A program made the position numbers and the translations under genes. This document shows, piece by piece, positions 6,350 through 13,896 of a stretch of DNA of 14,129 nt (positions are counted from its first letter, which is position 1; each line of letters opens with the position of its first letter). Where the stretch lies: positions 1-14,129 of the forward strand of contig JAYGDB010000011.1 in the NCBI GenBank assembly GCA_046583095.1, read 5' to 3'. Origin of the DNA: JAJDAN01 sp046583095 (GTDB taxonomy: Bacteria; Myxococcota_A; UBA9160; UBA4427). The notes under the pieces were generated by a model, which was given only the letters and a program-made list of their open reading frames with translations, was not told the DNA's origin and searched no databases.

Positions 6350-7684
6350 ATGAGCCAAGTTCGCGACTGGGTTTTCGGGGACCGGGAGGTCCTCGTACAC
6401 GGCACGCTGCACCCCGAGTTCGTGGGTGTCGCCGAGACCTTCTCCCGAATCTTCCGAGGGCACCCGGGCGGCGGCGCCGCCTGCGTCTATCACCGCGGAG
6501 AGTGCGTGGCCGACCTGTGGGGCGGTGCTCGCAACCGCGCCGGAGATCCGTGGGAGCGCGACACCATGGCTCCTAGCTTCTCGACTACGAAGGGAATCGC
6601 CTCAACGCTCGTCCACATCATGGTCGACCGCGGCTTGCTCCAGTACGACGCTTGCGTTGCGGACTACTGGCCGGAGTTCGCCCAGGCGGGCAAGGACAAG
6701 ATTACGCTCCGTCAGGTCCTCTCGCACCAGTCGGGCCTCTATCACATACGCCAGATGGTGGACCGCGCCGATCGCATGCTCGACTGGGAGTTCATGATTC
6801 ACGCCATCGAGGAGGCTCCTCCGATTCATCCACCTGGCGAGCGCACGGGCTACCACGGTCTGACCTACGGATTTCTGGTCGGCGAGATCCTTCAGCGCGT
6901 GACGGGTCGTTCGTTTCCCGAGCTCGTCCTCGAGGAACTCGTACGTCCGCTCGCCCTCGACGGGATGTATGTCGGCGCGCCCGAGCATGTGCTCGACCGC
7001 GCCGCAGAGCTGATCTGGCCCGGGCAAGGCGCCCTCGACGACTCGCCGCTGCTCGCCGAACAGCTACGCCGTTTCGGTGACTTCGGACGCTCCGCCTCCG
7101 AGACGCTCCACAGCGTGTTGCGGCGGGTGGGCTGGGAGTTCGATCTCGGAAGCATCATCGATGCGTTGGCTCCGCGAGGGATCAGCACCTTCGACTTCGC
7201 GTCGCGAGAGTCGCTACAGAAGCCGATCCCTGCGGCCAACGGCTTGTTTACGGCTCGCTCCCTCGCGAGGATGTACGCAGCCCTCGCCTGTGGCGGCCGC
7301 CTCGACGACACGACTCTGATTTCCCCCGCCACCCTGGCCCAGGCGACCGAGCGCCAGAGTCGGACGCCCGGCCTGGCGGTGCTCCCTTTCGATATGCGCT
7401 GGCGGCTCGGCTATCACGGCATCGCGACCACGGCAGGCTTCCCGAAGAATGGTTTCGGCCACTTCGGATTCGGAGGTTCTGGCGGCTGGGCAGATCCGGA
7501 CCAGGAGCTCTCCGTCGCGCTCATCGTGAACCAGGGCATGGGCACTCCGTTCGGCGATACTCGGACAGCCCGAATCAGCGGGGCGGCACTCCGTTGCCTC
7601 AGGGCTCGCGCCCAGAAGGAAGTCCGAATCGCCGGCGACCCGGCACCTAACAAGAAGAAACGGCCGGCAACCGTCGCCGCCTAG
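6350..7684 (+). CDS. Serine hydrolase, beta-lactamase class C / esterase family
   Basis: This 444-residue protein is of the beta-lactamase-fold hydrolase family, most members of which are esterases or peptidases, not antibiotic-resistance enzymes. The nucleophile motif SxxK is STTK at 78-81 in PSFSTTKGIAS. The tyrosine motif is YHG at 168-170 in GYHGLTYGFLVGE, a variant common in the esterase-like branch and different from the YxN of true class C enzymes. The third block is GHFGFGGSGGWADPD near 370-384. There is no signal peptide, so it is probably cytoplasmic. The ATG at 6350 follows GGGAGA by about eight bases. The gene diverges from the WS/DGAT gene, which suggests a role in lipid or ester turnover; this is inference. 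A small hairpin follows the stop. Confidence 0.88.
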   Translation: MSQVRDWVFGDREVLVHGTLHPEFVGVAETFSRIFRGHPGGGAACVYHRGECVADLWGGARNRAGDPWERDTMAPSFSTTKGIASTLVHIMVDRGLLQYDACVADYWPEFAQAGKDKITLRQVLSHQSGLYHIRQMVDRADRMLDWEFMIHAIEEAPPIHPPGERTGYHGLTYGFLVGEILQRVTGRSFPELVLEELVRPLALDGMYVGAPEHVLDRAAELIWPGQGALDDSPLLAEQLRRFGDFGRSASETLHSVLRRVGWEFDLGSIIDALAPRGISTFDFASRESLQKPIPAANGLFTARSLARMYAALACGGRLDDTTLISPATLAQATERQSRTPGLAVLPFDMRWRLGYHGIATTAGFPKNGFGHFGFGGSGGWADPDQELSVALIVNQGMGTPFGDTRTARISGAALRCLRARAQKEVRIAGDPAPNKKKRPATVAA

Positions 7685-7695
7685 GAACTTGCGCG

Positions 7696-7713
7696 GCCGA
7701 GCGCTAGCTCGGC
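7696..7713 (+). terminator. Hairpin after the serine hydrolase gene
   Basis: GCCGAG and CTCGGC pair around a six-base loop, starting 12 bases after the stop codon. There is no T-run, so it is a weak terminator candidate at best. Confidence 0.3.
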
Positions 7714-7735
7714 GGCATTGGCGACGATGAGGGGG

Positions 7736-7822
7736 CCCGTCCACCGGGACCCCGGAGGGGTTTGACAGAACACCACTACTCGGACGTGATCCGAAAACCC
7801 CGCTTATACTTCCTATCCTCCG
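7736..7822 (+). repeat. 87-bp dispersed repeat, copy 3
   Basis: This copy is in the same orientation as the other two. Its private change is T33G. Unlike copies 1 and 2 it lies between apparently intact genes: the serine hydrolase stop is 51 bp to the left and the MAPEG start 126 bp to the right. The internal stem GGGGTTT (22-28 of the repeat) with AAACCCC (60-66) is perfect in this copy. Confidence 0.9.
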
Positions 7823-7923
7823 AACGGCGAGCCGCCGAACGTGTTCTAGTGCTTGCTCATCGTCGTTCATGTCACGACGCGTCGACCCGGACGAGTGCGA
7901 AACCGCGCGGGGCGGCATACTGA

Positions 7924-7947
7924 GGGCTCCCCAACCAAGGAGAGCCC
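7924..7947 (+). promoter_or_regulatory. Hairpin that can mask the MAPEG ribosome binding site
   Basis: GGGCTC at 7924-7929 pairs with GAGCCC at 7942-7947. The Shine-Dalgarno AAGGAGAG (7937-7944) lies in the loop and the descending arm, just before the ATG at 7949. Folding would hide the site, so translation may be controlled. The Shine-Dalgarno also decides the start. Confidence 0.4.
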
Positions 7948-7948
7948 C

Positions 7949-8356
7949 ATGCCCGAACTCGTCGCAATGCCCCAGATCACCGCACTCTACGCCGGCCTGC
8001 TCGGCCTGATGGCGGTGGTGCTCAGCATCCTCGTCGGCCGGTATCGCACTCCCAGCGCCGACCGCCGCGTCTCCATCGGTGACGGTGGCCGGCCCGAGGT
8101 GCTCGTGGCGATGCGGCGCCACGCGAACTTCGTCGAGTACGTCCCGTTGATGCTGATCCTGATCGCACTGCTCGAGCTGAACAAGGTCGACGGGACGGTC
8201 ATCCACGTCATGGGCGCGACGCTCGTCGGGGTTCGCGCATCCCACGCCTGGGGAATGCAGCCGGACGATGCGCGAGGGATCTTCCGCTTCATCGGCGCGG
8301 TCGGCACGACGCTGCTGCTGGTCGTCTCGTCGATCTGGGCGATTGCGGTCTTCTGA
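7949..8356 (+). CDS. MAPEG family membrane protein
   Basis: This 135-residue protein is of the MAPEG family (membrane-associated proteins in eicosanoid and glutathione metabolism). Bacterial members are small four-helix membrane proteins, some with glutathione transferase activity. The signature MRRHANFVEYVPLMLILIAL, with the conserved Arg-x-His-x-Asn-Phe-x-Glu-Tyr segment, lies after helix 1. Helices are visible at about residues 10-28, 59-75, 83-95 and 113-133. The start at 7949 is chosen because AAGGAGAG stands just upstream; a longer frame from 7853 has no such site and no family similarity. Repeat copy 3 ends 126 bp upstream. The gene converges with the amidohydrolase gene, with 45 bp between their stops and no clear terminator. 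The substrate is unknown. Confidence 0.85.
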   Translation: MPELVAMPQITALYAGLLGLMAVVLSILVGRYRTPSADRRVSIGDGGRPEVLVAMRRHANFVEYVPLMLILIALLELNKVDGTVIHVMGATLVGVRASHAWGMQPDDARGIFRFIGAVGTTLLLVVSSIWAIAVF

Positions 8357-8401
8357 CGGCACGCCCGGAGTTCCGTTACTTCCCTGTACTTTCCCGGTGG
8401 A

Positions 8402-10090
8402 TCACGGATTTTGGGGCGCCAGAGACGAGTTCGCGATTGCTTTCGGGTGACGCAGGACCTGGCCGGCTCGCACTCCCGTGTGTTCTCCGTCGATCAGGCT
8501 GACCTGCCCGTTCACCAGGGTTGCCTTGTAGCCCACGGCGCGCTGGATGAAGCGGGGCGCCCCGTTCGGGAAGTCGTGAACCAACTCGGGTTGGCACTCA
8601 GCTACGCGGTCCGCGTCGAAGACATTGATGTCGGCGCGCATGCCCGGCGCGAGCACGCCGCGATCGGTCAATCCCATCACTCGTGCGGATGCGGAGGTCA
8701 TGCGGCGGACGGCTTCACCCATCGAGAAGTGCTGTGCCTCGCGGACCCAGTAGGACAGCATGAAGCTCGCCCAGCCGGCATCCATGATCTGAGACACGTG
8801 AGCACCGGCGTCACCGAGACCCGGCAGTACCTTCGGATTGCGGATGAGATTGCCGAGGGCAGGAAGATTCGCGCTGAACAATCGCAGCGTGAACAAGCCT
8901 CGCCCGCCGCTTTCACGCGACAGTCGCAAGAAGGTTTCGGACCAGTGCTCCTTGGCCTTGCGAGCCATGGCGGCCACGTTGTCGCCCCGAGGCATCGTGT
9001 ACTCCGGAGCCGGGCCATTGCCCATGTAGTACAAGCGACGCATCAACAAGGAGAACCTGCGCTGCTTCCGTGCCTCGTCAATGAGACCGGCACACGTTTC
9101 GGGGTCACGAATTGCCTTCAGGCGGCCCTCGAAGTCCAGGGACCTCAGGGTTTCCCATTGGGCCCCCTTTACCGGCGGCAAGTTCGATTGCATTCCCAGC
9201 ACGAAACCGGAGCCCCGGACGTGGGTACACATGGTGACGTCGAGTCCCTCGGGATTCGCGCGGTCGAGCAACTTGCTGAAGAAGCGGCCGGCAAGAGGCG
9301 TCGGGCCGAACGTGCCGAAGCTGAACAATGCGCGCGCGTTCGTCGCTGCAGCCAGCTCGCGCATTTTCTTCGGCGGGATCCCCACCGCCTGGAGCAGCGC
9401 GCCACGCGCCGCGACAACGCGACCGATCTCCTCGAGTTCATCTCGCTTTGCGAACGTGCCGGGAATCGACTCTCCGTCTGGCCCCTTGTGGGGCTTGAAG
9501 CGATTGGTCGAAAATCCGATGGCACCCGCGTCGATGGACTGCGCGACTACGTCGGCCATCTGTTTTCGCTCGGCGGCGGTTGGCTGTCCTTTTACGGCTC
9601 GGTCACCCATCACGTAGTAACGGACCGCCGAGTGCCCCACCAACCCGGCCACGTTGATCGCGGGGGCCAGGCGCTCGAGCGCATCGAGATAGCCGCCGTA
9701 GTCCTCCCAATCCCACGGCAGCCCGCCGAGAATCGCCTCCTTCGGGATGTCCTCGACGGTCTCCATCATGCCCGCCAGGGTTTCCCGGTCGCCAGGTCGG
9801 CAAGGGGCAAACGTGACACCGCAATTTCCCATCATCGCCGTCGTGACTCCGTGCCAGCTAACCGGGGTCAACAGCGGGTCCCAACCAATCTGAGCGTCGA
9901 AATGCGTATGGACATCGATAAAGCCAGGTGTGACGGTCATGCCGCGCGCGTCGATCTCACGCTTGGCCGAGCCGTCTACGCTACCCACATCCGTGATGAT
10001 GCCGTCGCTGATAGCGACATCGCCGGGGGAGGGCCCCTGGCCCGTTCCGTCGACGAGTTGTCCGCCTCGAATCACAATGTCATGAGCCAT
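8402..10090 (-). CDS. Amidohydrolase family 3, N-acyl-D-amino-acid deacylase-like
   Basis: This 562-residue metal-dependent hydrolase is of the amidohydrolase superfamily, D-aminoacylase/dihydroorotase-like branch. The N-terminal beta-sandwich strand MAHDIVIRGGQLVDGTG leads to the metal motif GFIDVHTHFD at 56-65 (H61, H63). C90 in MMGNCGVTFAP matches the metal-bridging cysteine of D-aminoacylases. GHSAVR at 152-157 and GLGDAGAHVS at 424-433 (D427) follow, the latter carrying the catalytic aspartate. Such enzymes cleave N-acyl groups from D-amino acids or related amides in the cytoplasm. The ATG at 10090 follows AGGAG by about eight bases. It lies 47 bp downstream of the DUF3604 gene on the same strand, so the two probably share a transcript. 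A hairpin in the gap may set different levels. The exact substrate is not predictable. Confidence 0.88.
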   Translation of the reverse strand: MAHDIVIRGGQLVDGTGQGPSPGDVAISDGIITDVGSVDGSAKREIDARGMTVTPGFIDVHTHFDAQIGWDPLLTPVSWHGVTTAMMGNCGVTFAPCRPGDRETLAGMMETVEDIPKEAILGGLPWDWEDYGGYLDALERLAPAINVAGLVGHSAVRYYVMGDRAVKGQPTAAERKQMADVVAQSIDAGAIGFSTNRFKPHKGPDGESIPGTFAKRDELEEIGRVVAARGALLQAVGIPPKKMRELAAATNARALFSFGTFGPTPLAGRFFSKLLDRANPEGLDVTMCTHVRGSGFVLGMQSNLPPVKGAQWETLRSLDFEGRLKAIRDPETCAGLIDEARKQRRFSLLMRRLYYMGNGPAPEYTMPRGDNVAAMARKAKEHWSETFLRLSRESGGRGLFTLRLFSANLPALGNLIRNPKVLPGLGDAGAHVSQIMDAGWASFMLSYWVREAQHFSMGEAVRRMTSASARVMGLTDRGVLAPGMRADINVFDADRVAECQPELVHDFPNGAPRFIQRAVGYKATLVNGQVSLIDGEHTGVRAGQVLRHPKAIANSSLAPQNP

Positions 10091-10113
10091 TTCGAGTCTC
10101 CTGTGTCAGATTG

Positions 10114-10130
10114 CTCGCAGTCGCTGCGAG
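10114..10130 (-). other. Intercistronic hairpin between DUF3604 and amidohydrolase genes
   Basis: CTCGCAG and CTGCGAG form a perfect 7-bp stem with a three-base loop in the 47-bp gap, downstream of the DUF3604 stop and before the amidohydrolase Shine-Dalgarno. No T-run follows on the minus strand, so partial termination or protection of the upstream message are both possible. Confidence 0.45.
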
Positions 10131-10137
10131 AACTTGC

Positions 10138-12156
10138 TCAGCTCGGCGGGTCGATCCAGATCGGTGATGACCAGGCTCTCTCGCGAATGGTCGCGGGTAC
10201 GCTCGGATCCGGCGGGGTGCCCAGGCGGATGGCGTCGTAGGTCGACCAGCGACACGTCGGATTCTGGATGGCCCTGACGTAGTAGAAGGCGCCCTGGCTC
10301 GCATCGAAGTCATCGTCCTGCCAGGCTGCCATCAGCTGGCCCGCCCCCGTCTCGCCCAGTGTTTCGCAGGTTGTGGTGTCGACGGCGGCTCCGTTGTCGG
10401 GGCAGCGAAGCCCGTCCGGGTCGACCTCGAGGCCGTCCGAACAGACGACGTCGTGAACCTTCTCGTGGGTCTTCCCTTCCGCGTCGAGCCACCCCTTGAC
10501 CACCTGGATGCGCTGGAGCGGAGCGCTCATCAAATCGGCGAGCGCCCAGACGAAGAAGGTCGGACTCTCAACCTTCCCTTCCTCCGGCCGAAGCACCGCT
10601 CCCATCGGAACTCCGCCAGCGGTGGCGACCGTGACAGGATCTCGGTCGTCGGCGATGGCCGGGTCGAAGCCCCAGCCCGCGAAGAAGCGCAGCAGGATGC
10701 GCGGGCCCGACGTCGCATAGGCCTCCCGCCGCTTCATTGCGGCGAAGATCGCGTCGCGCGTGTTCTCCTCGGCCCACACGGCAGCCAGGCCACCCGAGGT
10801 GAACTGCAGCGGCGTCTGATGCTTCTCGGCACCGTCTCGAACCCGGACGCGTCGGCTCGCGGGGGAGGTGACCGCCCCGAGCTTGCCGGTGTAATCCCAC
10901 TCCTCAGCATCACCGGGGTTCGCGTTGTGGCTGTCCGTGGCCGCGACGAAGCCAAAGGCGAAGGGATTGAAGCCGAGCTCCCGACCGAGCTGCATCCCGA
11001 TCTTGAGCCCCTGCCGCGCAAAGGAGGTCTGGAAGGCGCAATCGCCCTCTTGCCCGGGCTCGCATGGCGCAAGCACCTGACCGAATGCACACTCCTCGTC
11101 CGTTGCGCCGACGCCCAGCGCGCACTCCGAGGCGCCCTTTACCTGGTACATCTCGGCCAAGGGTTCGCGCCGCATCCGCAAGCGCCAGCCTTCCTCGTCG
11201 TAGGTCCCGCCATCCCAGGTGTGTCGGCTGTAGAACAGACCCCAGCCCTTGTTCATGTTGTGCGGGATCGTCAGGAAGTCGCAGTCGCCAGTGCAGGTCT
11301 CTTCCAGGCCCCGCCATAGCTCGATGGCGTTGGGCACGTCGAATGAGGAGATCGCCTGCGCGGGGAGGTCTTCGCCGTTGAAGATGACGTTGCGGTGGTG
11401 CTTGCCGTTCGGCAACGACGGCGAGAACTCATACGCGGCAAAGGTCGTCAGCACACCGGGCTCGTTGTAGCGATCGGCCAGCTCGATGTAGCGCGCCCAA
11501 TCCGACTTGCCGTCTCGCAGGCAACGTTCGACGCCGCCCTCGCCGCGGCTACAGATCGGGATGTTCCCACGCTGCGAAGGGATTCGGGAGCGGTTGCGGT
11601 AGACCCCGGCCGGCACCGAGGGGTCGGGGGCGATTTCCGTGTTGCGTGCGCGGCTCTGCAGGAAGAAGAAGGTCGCGATGCCTGGGGTATCCAGGAACCA
11701 ACAGTTCACTCGCTCGATCCACGTTAGGTCGGGCTCGTCACAGCGCGTGCGCCAGCCGAAGCCCTCGGCGTGATCCGTGATGGCCACGAAGTCGAGGGGC
11801 CGCGAGAGCTGCATGAGTTCGCCGCCCGCGCTCCGGAGCGGCTCGCCCTTGGCGAAGCGATAGGCGTCCTCGGGGGTTGCGGTCGTGCCGAAGAGGACCG
11901 CGTCCAGGCTCTCGGTGGTGTGAACGTGCAGTTCGCCCCAGTACGCGTTCTTGAGCGGGTCGAAGGGCTGAGGTTCCAGTGCGCGCGGTGCCGGGAGCTT
12001 CACCCGGCTGTCGTCCTGCTGGGCATAGGCTTCCGGCGCGGTGGCCGGCACGGTCTCCTGCCGAAACTGGTACAGAAGGGTTCCGACGGTGCCGGCCACC
12101 AGGGCTACAGCCAGCACCACCAGGACGACGAGGCCGAGCAGGACCTTCTTCAGCAT
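10138..12156 (-). CDS. DUF3604 family protein, exported or membrane-anchored
   Basis: This 672-residue protein of the DUF3604 family is related in motif style to PHP-type metal phosphoesterases, but the family has no settled function. Residues 5-30 form one hydrophobic helix after MLKK, a signal anchor or signal peptide. Likely metal ligands are HVH in YWGELHVHT at 72-80, DH in AITDHAE at 125-131, H299 in IPHN and D408/H410 in ATDSHN. I count 14 cysteines after the helix, an even number, many in close pairs (ETCTGDCDF, and four between 344 and 373), which fits disulfides outside the cytoplasm. The ATG at 12156 has AAGGAG ten bases upstream. It is the first gene of a leftward pair with the amidohydrolase and shares a 86-bp start region, full of ACTCTC/GAGAGT sites, with the TetR gene. 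Confidence 0.85.
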   Translation of the reverse strand: MLKKVLLGLVVLVVLAVALVAGTVGTLLYQFRQETVPATAPEAYAQQDDSRVKLPAPRALEPQPFDPLKNAYWGELHVHTTESLDAVLFGTTATPEDAYRFAKGEPLRSAGGELMQLSRPLDFVAITDHAEGFGWRTRCDEPDLTWIERVNCWFLDTPGIATFFFLQSRARNTEIAPDPSVPAGVYRNRSRIPSQRGNIPICSRGEGGVERCLRDGKSDWARYIELADRYNEPGVLTTFAAYEFSPSLPNGKHHRNVIFNGEDLPAQAISSFDVPNAIELWRGLEETCTGDCDFLTIPHNMNKGWGLFYSRHTWDGGTYDEEGWRLRMRREPLAEMYQVKGASECALGVGATDEECAFGQVLAPCEPGQEGDCAFQTSFARQGLKIGMQLGRELGFNPFAFGFVAATDSHNANPGDAEEWDYTGKLGAVTSPASRRVRVRDGAEKHQTPLQFTSGGLAAVWAEENTRDAIFAAMKRREAYATSGPRILLRFFAGWGFDPAIADDRDPVTVATAGGVPMGAVLRPEEGKVESPTFFVWALADLMSAPLQRIQVVKGWLDAEGKTHEKVHDVVCSDGLEVDPDGLRCPDNGAAVDTTTCETLGETGAGQLMAAWQDDDFDASQGAFYYVRAIQNPTCRWSTYDAIRLGTPPDPSVPATIRERAWSSPIWIDPPS

Positions 12157-12170
12157 ACGCCCGAGGCTCC

Positions 12171-12241
12171 TTGACTCTCTAGAGTGAGAGTGAGACTCTC
12201 ATGTCTCGATTGAGAGTGCAACTCTCGAGGTCGGAGAGAGT
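12171..12241. promoter_or_regulatory. Operator array between DUF3604 and TetR genes
   Basis: Six alternating hexamers lie within 68 bases: ACTCTC at 12174, GAGAGT at 12186, ACTCTC at 12195, GAGAGT at 12212, ACTCTC at 12221 and GAGAGT at 12236. They form two clear palindromes with 3-base spacers: TGAGAGTgagACTCTCA (12185-12201) and TGAGAGTgcaACTCTCG (12211-12227), centres 26 bp apart. A CTCTAGAG palindrome sits at 12177-12184. TTGACT at 12171 could be a -35 box for the TetR gene, though the -10 is poor. Palindromes of this size in a divergent TetR region are typical operators. Confidence 0.75.
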
Positions 12242-12242
12242 G

Positions 12243-12875
12243 ATGACTGGTCCTGTCGCCAGCGAGGCCCGCAGTGCCGCGCGACGTCCCGCAGTCGCGG
12301 AACGGCGAATGCTTGCGCTCGACGCCTTCCTCGACCTCCTCCTCGAAGGGCATCTGCCACCGACATCCGAACAGGTCGCCGACCGCGCCGGGATCTCGAT
12401 GGCCACACTGTTTCGCTACTTCGACACCCTCGACGAGCTGAAACGAGATGCAGCTGCCCGGATCTTGCAGCGCTTTTCCCACCTCTACCAGCTGCCCGAC
12501 ATCGGCGCCGGCCCCCGTGACGAGCGCATCGACCGCTTCGTCGCCATCCGCGTCGACCTGTGGGAGATGATCCATCCCCTGGCCAAGCTCACCCGGAGCA
12601 ATGCGCTCCGGGATCCTGGAGCGGCTGAGACGGTTGAGTCTGGACGAGTGGCCATGGCCGACCAGATTCGCCTGCACTTCGGCGTCGAGCTTCGGGCACT
12701 GACCTTCGCGCAGCGCGAGAACGCGGTGGCCACCATCGCCAGCCTCACCTCGGTCGAATCGTGGGAGCAGTTCCGCCACACCCACGGTCGCAGTGCGGCG
12801 CAAACTCGCCGAGCCTGGTCGCACGCGATCGATCGGATCCTGGAAGCTCGCGGTCCTTCGAGCGCCAGCTCGTGA
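12243..12875 (+). CDS. TetR family transcriptional regulator
   Basis: This 210-residue regulator has a TetR-type helix-turn-helix at about 41-66: TSEQVADRAGISMATLFRYF followed by DTLDEL. This is the usual 'gvs...lYryF' recognition helix pattern. The remainder is helical, as expected for a ligand-binding and dimer domain with little sequence conservation. The start at 12243 is chosen because GGAGAG precedes it at a good distance; the in-frame ATG at 12201 would put operator DNA into the coding region. The adjacent palindromes suggest autoregulation and repression of the divergent DUF3604-amidohydrolase pair and the downstream hydrolase. An 8-bp hairpin, CCCGGAGC/GCTCCGGG, lies inside the gene at 12592-12612. 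The ligand is unknown; a lipophilic or epoxide-like compound is a guess from the neighbours. Confidence 0.85.
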   Translation: MTGPVASEARSAARRPAVAERRMLALDAFLDLLLEGHLPPTSEQVADRAGISMATLFRYFDTLDELKRDAAARILQRFSHLYQLPDIGAGPRDERIDRFVAIRVDLWEMIHPLAKLTRSNALRDPGAAETVESGRVAMADQIRLHFGVELRALTFAQRENAVATIASLTSVESWEQFRHTHGRSAAQTRRAWSHAIDRILEARGPSSASS

Positions 12876-12925
12876 TGAAGCCCGTCCCCGGCAACACGCT
12901 CATTCGCGGCGGTGCGAAATCGTGA
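12875..12925 (+). CDS. 16-codon mini-ORF linking TetR and hydrolase genes
   Basis: An ATG overlaps the TetR stop (TGATG at 12873-12877) and opens a frame MKPVPGNTLIRGGAKS. Its TGA (12923-12925) overlaps the GTG start of the next gene (GTGA at 12922-12925). It may serve only to hand ribosomes from one gene to the next. There is no homology I recognise, and chance is a real alternative in such a short span. Confidence 0.3.
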   Translation: MKPVPGNTLIRGGAKS

Positions 12926-13848
12926 GCGCCGAGATCCGGTCGGAGCGGATCCACGCCAACGGGCTCGACTTCCACGTGAACACGTGCGGCGAAGGCGACC
13001 GCCTGGCGCTTTGCCTCCACGGCTTTCCCGAGATCGGGTACTCGTGGCGACATCAACTTCCGCTGCTGGCGTCCCTCGGCTACCGGGCCTGGGCACCCGA
13101 CCTGCGCGGCTACGGCGCGAGCGACCGGCCCGAGGGCATCGAAAGCTATGCGATCGAGCACCTCGTCGACGATGTCGGCGCGCTCATCGACGCATCGGGT
13201 GCGAAAGAGACGCTCCTGATTGCGCACGACTGGGGCGTGATGATCGCCTGGCAGTTCGCATCGCATCGGGTGCGCCCGCTAGACCGCCTGGTGATCTTCA
13301 ACGGCCCGCCCCCGGGCACCGGAGAGCGCACGGGCCGAATGACGCTGCGCCAACTAAAGCGCTTCTTCTACGTGATCTTCTTCCAGCTGCCCGGCCTGCC
13401 CGAGCGCGTCCTCGCAGCGCGCGACTATCAGGCGATCGAGGGGATGTTCAGGGGCCGCATGGCGGGGCGGCCCGAACGCTTCAGTGACGAGGACATTCGC
13501 ATCTATAAGGAGGCGATGGCGCGCCCCGGCGCCCTGACGGCCGGCATCAACTACTACCGCGGGCTCCTTCGCGGAGGGGGCGCGAAACGTATGGCTGCAC
13601 GCGGCTTCCCCGTGGTCGAGACGCCCACTCTGATGATCTGGGGCGAAGACGACAAGGTCCTGCTTCCGTCGAGCATCGACGGTGCGGGAGAATTCGTGAA
13701 GGACCTGACGTTGCGCTTCCTCCCCGGCGTCGGCCACTGGGTCCAGCAGGAAGCGCCCGAGGAGGTCAACGGGATGCTCTCCGCATGGCTCGGTGGCCAG
13801 CCGGTCCCGGGTTCTGGGACCGTCAGTCCCGGATACGACGGCGATTAG
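12922..13848 (+). CDS. Alpha/beta hydrolase, epoxide-hydrolase-like
   Basis: This 308-residue alpha/beta-hydrolase-fold protein has the features of epoxide hydrolases and haloalkane dehalogenases. The oxyanion-hole motif is HGFPE at 33-37. The nucleophile is D103 in AHDWGVMIAW, aspartate in place of the serine of lipases. The acid is probably D244 in WGEDDKVL, and the base is H272 in GVGHWVQQEAPEEV. Tyrosines Y211/Y212 in the lid (INYYRGLL) fit the epoxide-activating tyrosine. DLRGYGASDRP near 60-70 is typical. The GTG at 12922 is chosen because homology begins just after it; a longer frame from 12793 would overlap the TetR gene. The Shine-Dalgarno is weak, so translation may be coupled to the upstream frames. 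It is likely co-transcribed with the TetR gene and the next gene. The last 14 residues after GGQP are unconserved. Confidence 0.85.
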   Translation: MSAEIRSERIHANGLDFHVNTCGEGDRLALCLHGFPEIGYSWRHQLPLLASLGYRAWAPDLRGYGASDRPEGIESYAIEHLVDDVGALIDASGAKETLLIAHDWGVMIAWQFASHRVRPLDRLVIFNGPPPGTGERTGRMTLRQLKRFFYVIFFQLPGLPERVLAARDYQAIEGMFRGRMAGRPERFSDEDIRIYKEAMARPGALTAGINYYRGLLRGGGAKRMAARGFPVVETPTLMIWGEDDKVLLPSSIDGAGEFVKDLTLRFLPGVGHWVQQEAPEEVNGMLSAWLGGQPVPGSGTVSPGYDGD

Positions 13849-13896
13849 CTCGGCCAGCCTAACGACCTTCTCACTCAAATTGCCTCGGAGATACCC

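Noticed and set aside
1822..7822. CRISPR array
   Set aside because: The repeat copies are thousands of bases apart with genes between them, and no cas genes are present.
7853..7948. Longer start of the MAPEG protein
   Set aside because: A strong Shine-Dalgarno stands before 7949, and the upstream residues are basic and unlike the family.
8411..10240. A 609-codon plus-strand open frame opposite the amidohydrolase gene
   Set aside because: It is the antisense shadow of a well-supported enzyme in high-GC DNA, with no recognisable domain and low-complexity Arg/His-rich sequence.
12201..12242. Longer start of the TetR regulator
   Set aside because: It would place two operator half-sites in the coding region and has no Shine-Dalgarno; 12243 has one.
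12793..12921. Longer start of the alpha/beta hydrolase
   Set aside because: It would overlap the TetR gene by more than 80 bases, and the extra residues are not hydrolase-like.
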